Under the pieces are notes generated by a model that saw only the letters and a list, made by a program, of their open reading frames with translations, was not told the DNA's origin and searched no databases. DNA of 24,121 bases from positions 13,050 to 37,170 of the forward strand of contig DCCS01000009.1 of the NCBI GenBank assembly GCA_002316015.1, in the 5' to 3' direction. The position numbers were made by a program, and so were the translations under genes. Shown here piece after piece: positions 23,445 through 24,121 of the stretch (position 1 is the first letter of the stretch; each line of letters starts with the position of its first letter). The DNA is from Prevotellaceae bacterium UBA1075. Its GTDB lineage: Bacteria; Bacteroidota; Bacteroidia; Bacteroidales; Bacteroidaceae.

Positions 23445-23476
23445 CAAAGGTATGCAAAGTAATTTGCTTTTGCAAA
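23445..23476 (-). promoter_or_regulatory. Promoter of the XRE regulator
   Basis: Minus strand: TTTG (23473-23476), 20 bases, TACCTTTG (23445-23452), matching the Bacteroidota housekeeping consensus and spacing. On the plus strand the -7 region shows two ATGCAAAG copies 10 bases apart (23442-23449, 23452-23459) and TTTGC/GCAAA halves at 23463-23476, suggesting an operator overlapping the promoter. Confidence 0.65.
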
Positions 23477-23771
23477 CATTCACATGCCTAAACCGCAGGA
23501 TTCAAAACTGCGTTTCTTTTGTGTGTGCAGTGTTCAGTTTTGTTTTGTGCATTCTTGCGGACGGGGAAATGCGGAGTTCTGAACGCTCCCATGCATATTT
23601 ACACACTTAAACTTACATTCTCCCACAAAAAGCACCGCAACTACTGGGATTTCAACAGTTACGGGGCACATAAAAAGCCCAAATGCCGCCACGAGGCTAT
23701 TTTTGCGCATATCATTACAGCAAAGCAACCTATATTGGATGTGTATTCTTGATATTTCTTTGGTTTTTAGA

Positions 23772-23804
23772 GCAGTATCGTTTTATGCACAATACTGCAT
23801 AAAA
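23772..23804. repeat. Two overlapping, mutually exclusive inverted repeats
   Basis: TTTTATGCA (23781-23789) pairs with TGCATAAAA (23796-23804), 9 bp, 6-base loop. GCAGTAT (23772-23778) pairs with ATACTGC (23792-23798), 7 bp. The right arms share TGC, so both stems cannot form at once. No T-run follows on either strand. Confidence 0.7.
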
Positions 23805-24063
23805 TTCTCTTCACAGATTAGACTTTTGCATTTCGAATCGTAAACCATGTGCGTGCCCCATACAACTGCACGTTTGTATTCGCAAATCTAAACCGTCCGA
23901 CAATTCACGTTCAAAAACTAAAATTGCAACTTTCCGAATTCAGTTTTACGAATCCAAATTTCGAGGGAAGCCTGCCTAACGTGCAATTCACGCGATTTTC
24001 GCCTGGCTGCGAAAAACACGCACAAGTGGCAGGGAAAGAGATTTTGCGCGATTCTCAGCGCAC

Positions 24064-24118
24064 AAAAAACATGCGCAAACGCCTATTCCACAAGCCGTGA
24101 AGGGGCATTTGCGCATGT
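24064..24118 (-). terminator. Terminator for a minus-strand gene beyond the right edge
   Basis: On the minus strand an 11-bp perfect stem (24108-24118 with 24069-24079, core CATGCGCAAA), extended to 15 bp with one mismatch, encloses a loop of about 20 bases and is followed by TTTTTT (24064-24069). This implies a gene transcribed leftward ends just outside the window. Confidence 0.65.
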
Positions 24119-24121
24119 ATG

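Larger units (their letters stand above)
23477..24121. other. AT-richer gene-poor region to the right edge
   Basis: No convincing gene. Composition shifts to AT-rich compared with the core genes. It holds two overlapping inverted repeats (23772-23804), a hairpin TTTTCGC/GCGAAAA (23996-24015), repeated CAATTCACG and CGCGATT words between 23900 and 24050, and a terminator at 24064-24118. A plus-strand frame of 83 codons (23849-24100) lacks a ribosome binding site and runs through the hairpin and terminator, so it is probably not a gene. Confidence 0.5.

Noticed and set aside
23849..24100. 83-codon plus-strand frame near the right edge
   Set aside because: No ribosome binding site or promoter, runs through a hairpin and a minus-strand terminator.
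1..24121. tRNA, rRNA, CRISPR array or insertion sequence
   Set aside because: No tRNA T-arm pattern with an acceptor stem, no rRNA sequence, no regularly spaced repeats, and no transposase or integrase motif was found by eye on either strand.

Overview
The window looks like a chromosomal segment of a GC-rich member of the Bacteroidota, most likely order Bacteroidales. The evidence is the TTTG / TAnnTTTG promoter signature before several genes (best at 15391-15421 and 23445-23476), an IF-3 with a charged C-terminal tail, an M64-family secreted peptidase, a SPOR lipoprotein and a long TPR protein in the usual Bacteroidales style. No genus call can be supported from the sequence alone.

Left part (1-7757, minus strand): a visibly AT-richer accessory operon for DNA restriction and modification. 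In order of transcription it holds a small XRE-type regulator, an Mrr-family endonuclease, two different cytosine-C5 DNA methyltransferases, an McrB-like AAA+ NTPase and a LlaJI-type endonuclease subunit. Genes overlap or lie within about 20 bases of each other. After the LlaJI-type gene two more ATGA-coupled reading frames run off the left edge, so the operon probably continues. The two methylases plus McrB-like and LlaJI-like subunits match the known LlaJI arrangement; the added Mrr and regulator make it a composite locus.

Middle part (7938-15316): a conserved core. A strong terminator (7938-7970) closes the minus-strand run thrS-infC-rpmI-rplT. Upstream of it on the same strand are a SPOR lipoprotein, ruvX, def and a TPR protein, probably one operon from a promoter near 15316. 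Divergently, a three-gene plus-strand operon (15459-16353) encodes a YtxH-like small membrane protein, a holin-like two-helix protein and a small basic protein, an arrangement resembling enterobacterial yqjD-yqjE-yqjK, and ends in a clear terminator (16478-16528).

Right part (16667-22051, minus strand): a hotdog thioesterase and a secreted M64 metallopeptidase; then pyrK-pyrD-trmD with overlapping reading frames, followed by a zeta-toxin-like kinase and an ATGA-coupled 70-residue partner. Last (22052-24121) comes a mostly gene-poor stretch: a GC-rich repeat-bearing segment, one XRE-family regulator with its own promoter, an AT-rich segment with several inverted repeats, and a terminator for a gene beyond the right edge.

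The best candidates for something new are the composite Mrr + LlaJI-type operon with its unfinished downstream end, and the zeta-like kinase/small-protein pair carried on the pyrimidine/tRNA-methylation operon.
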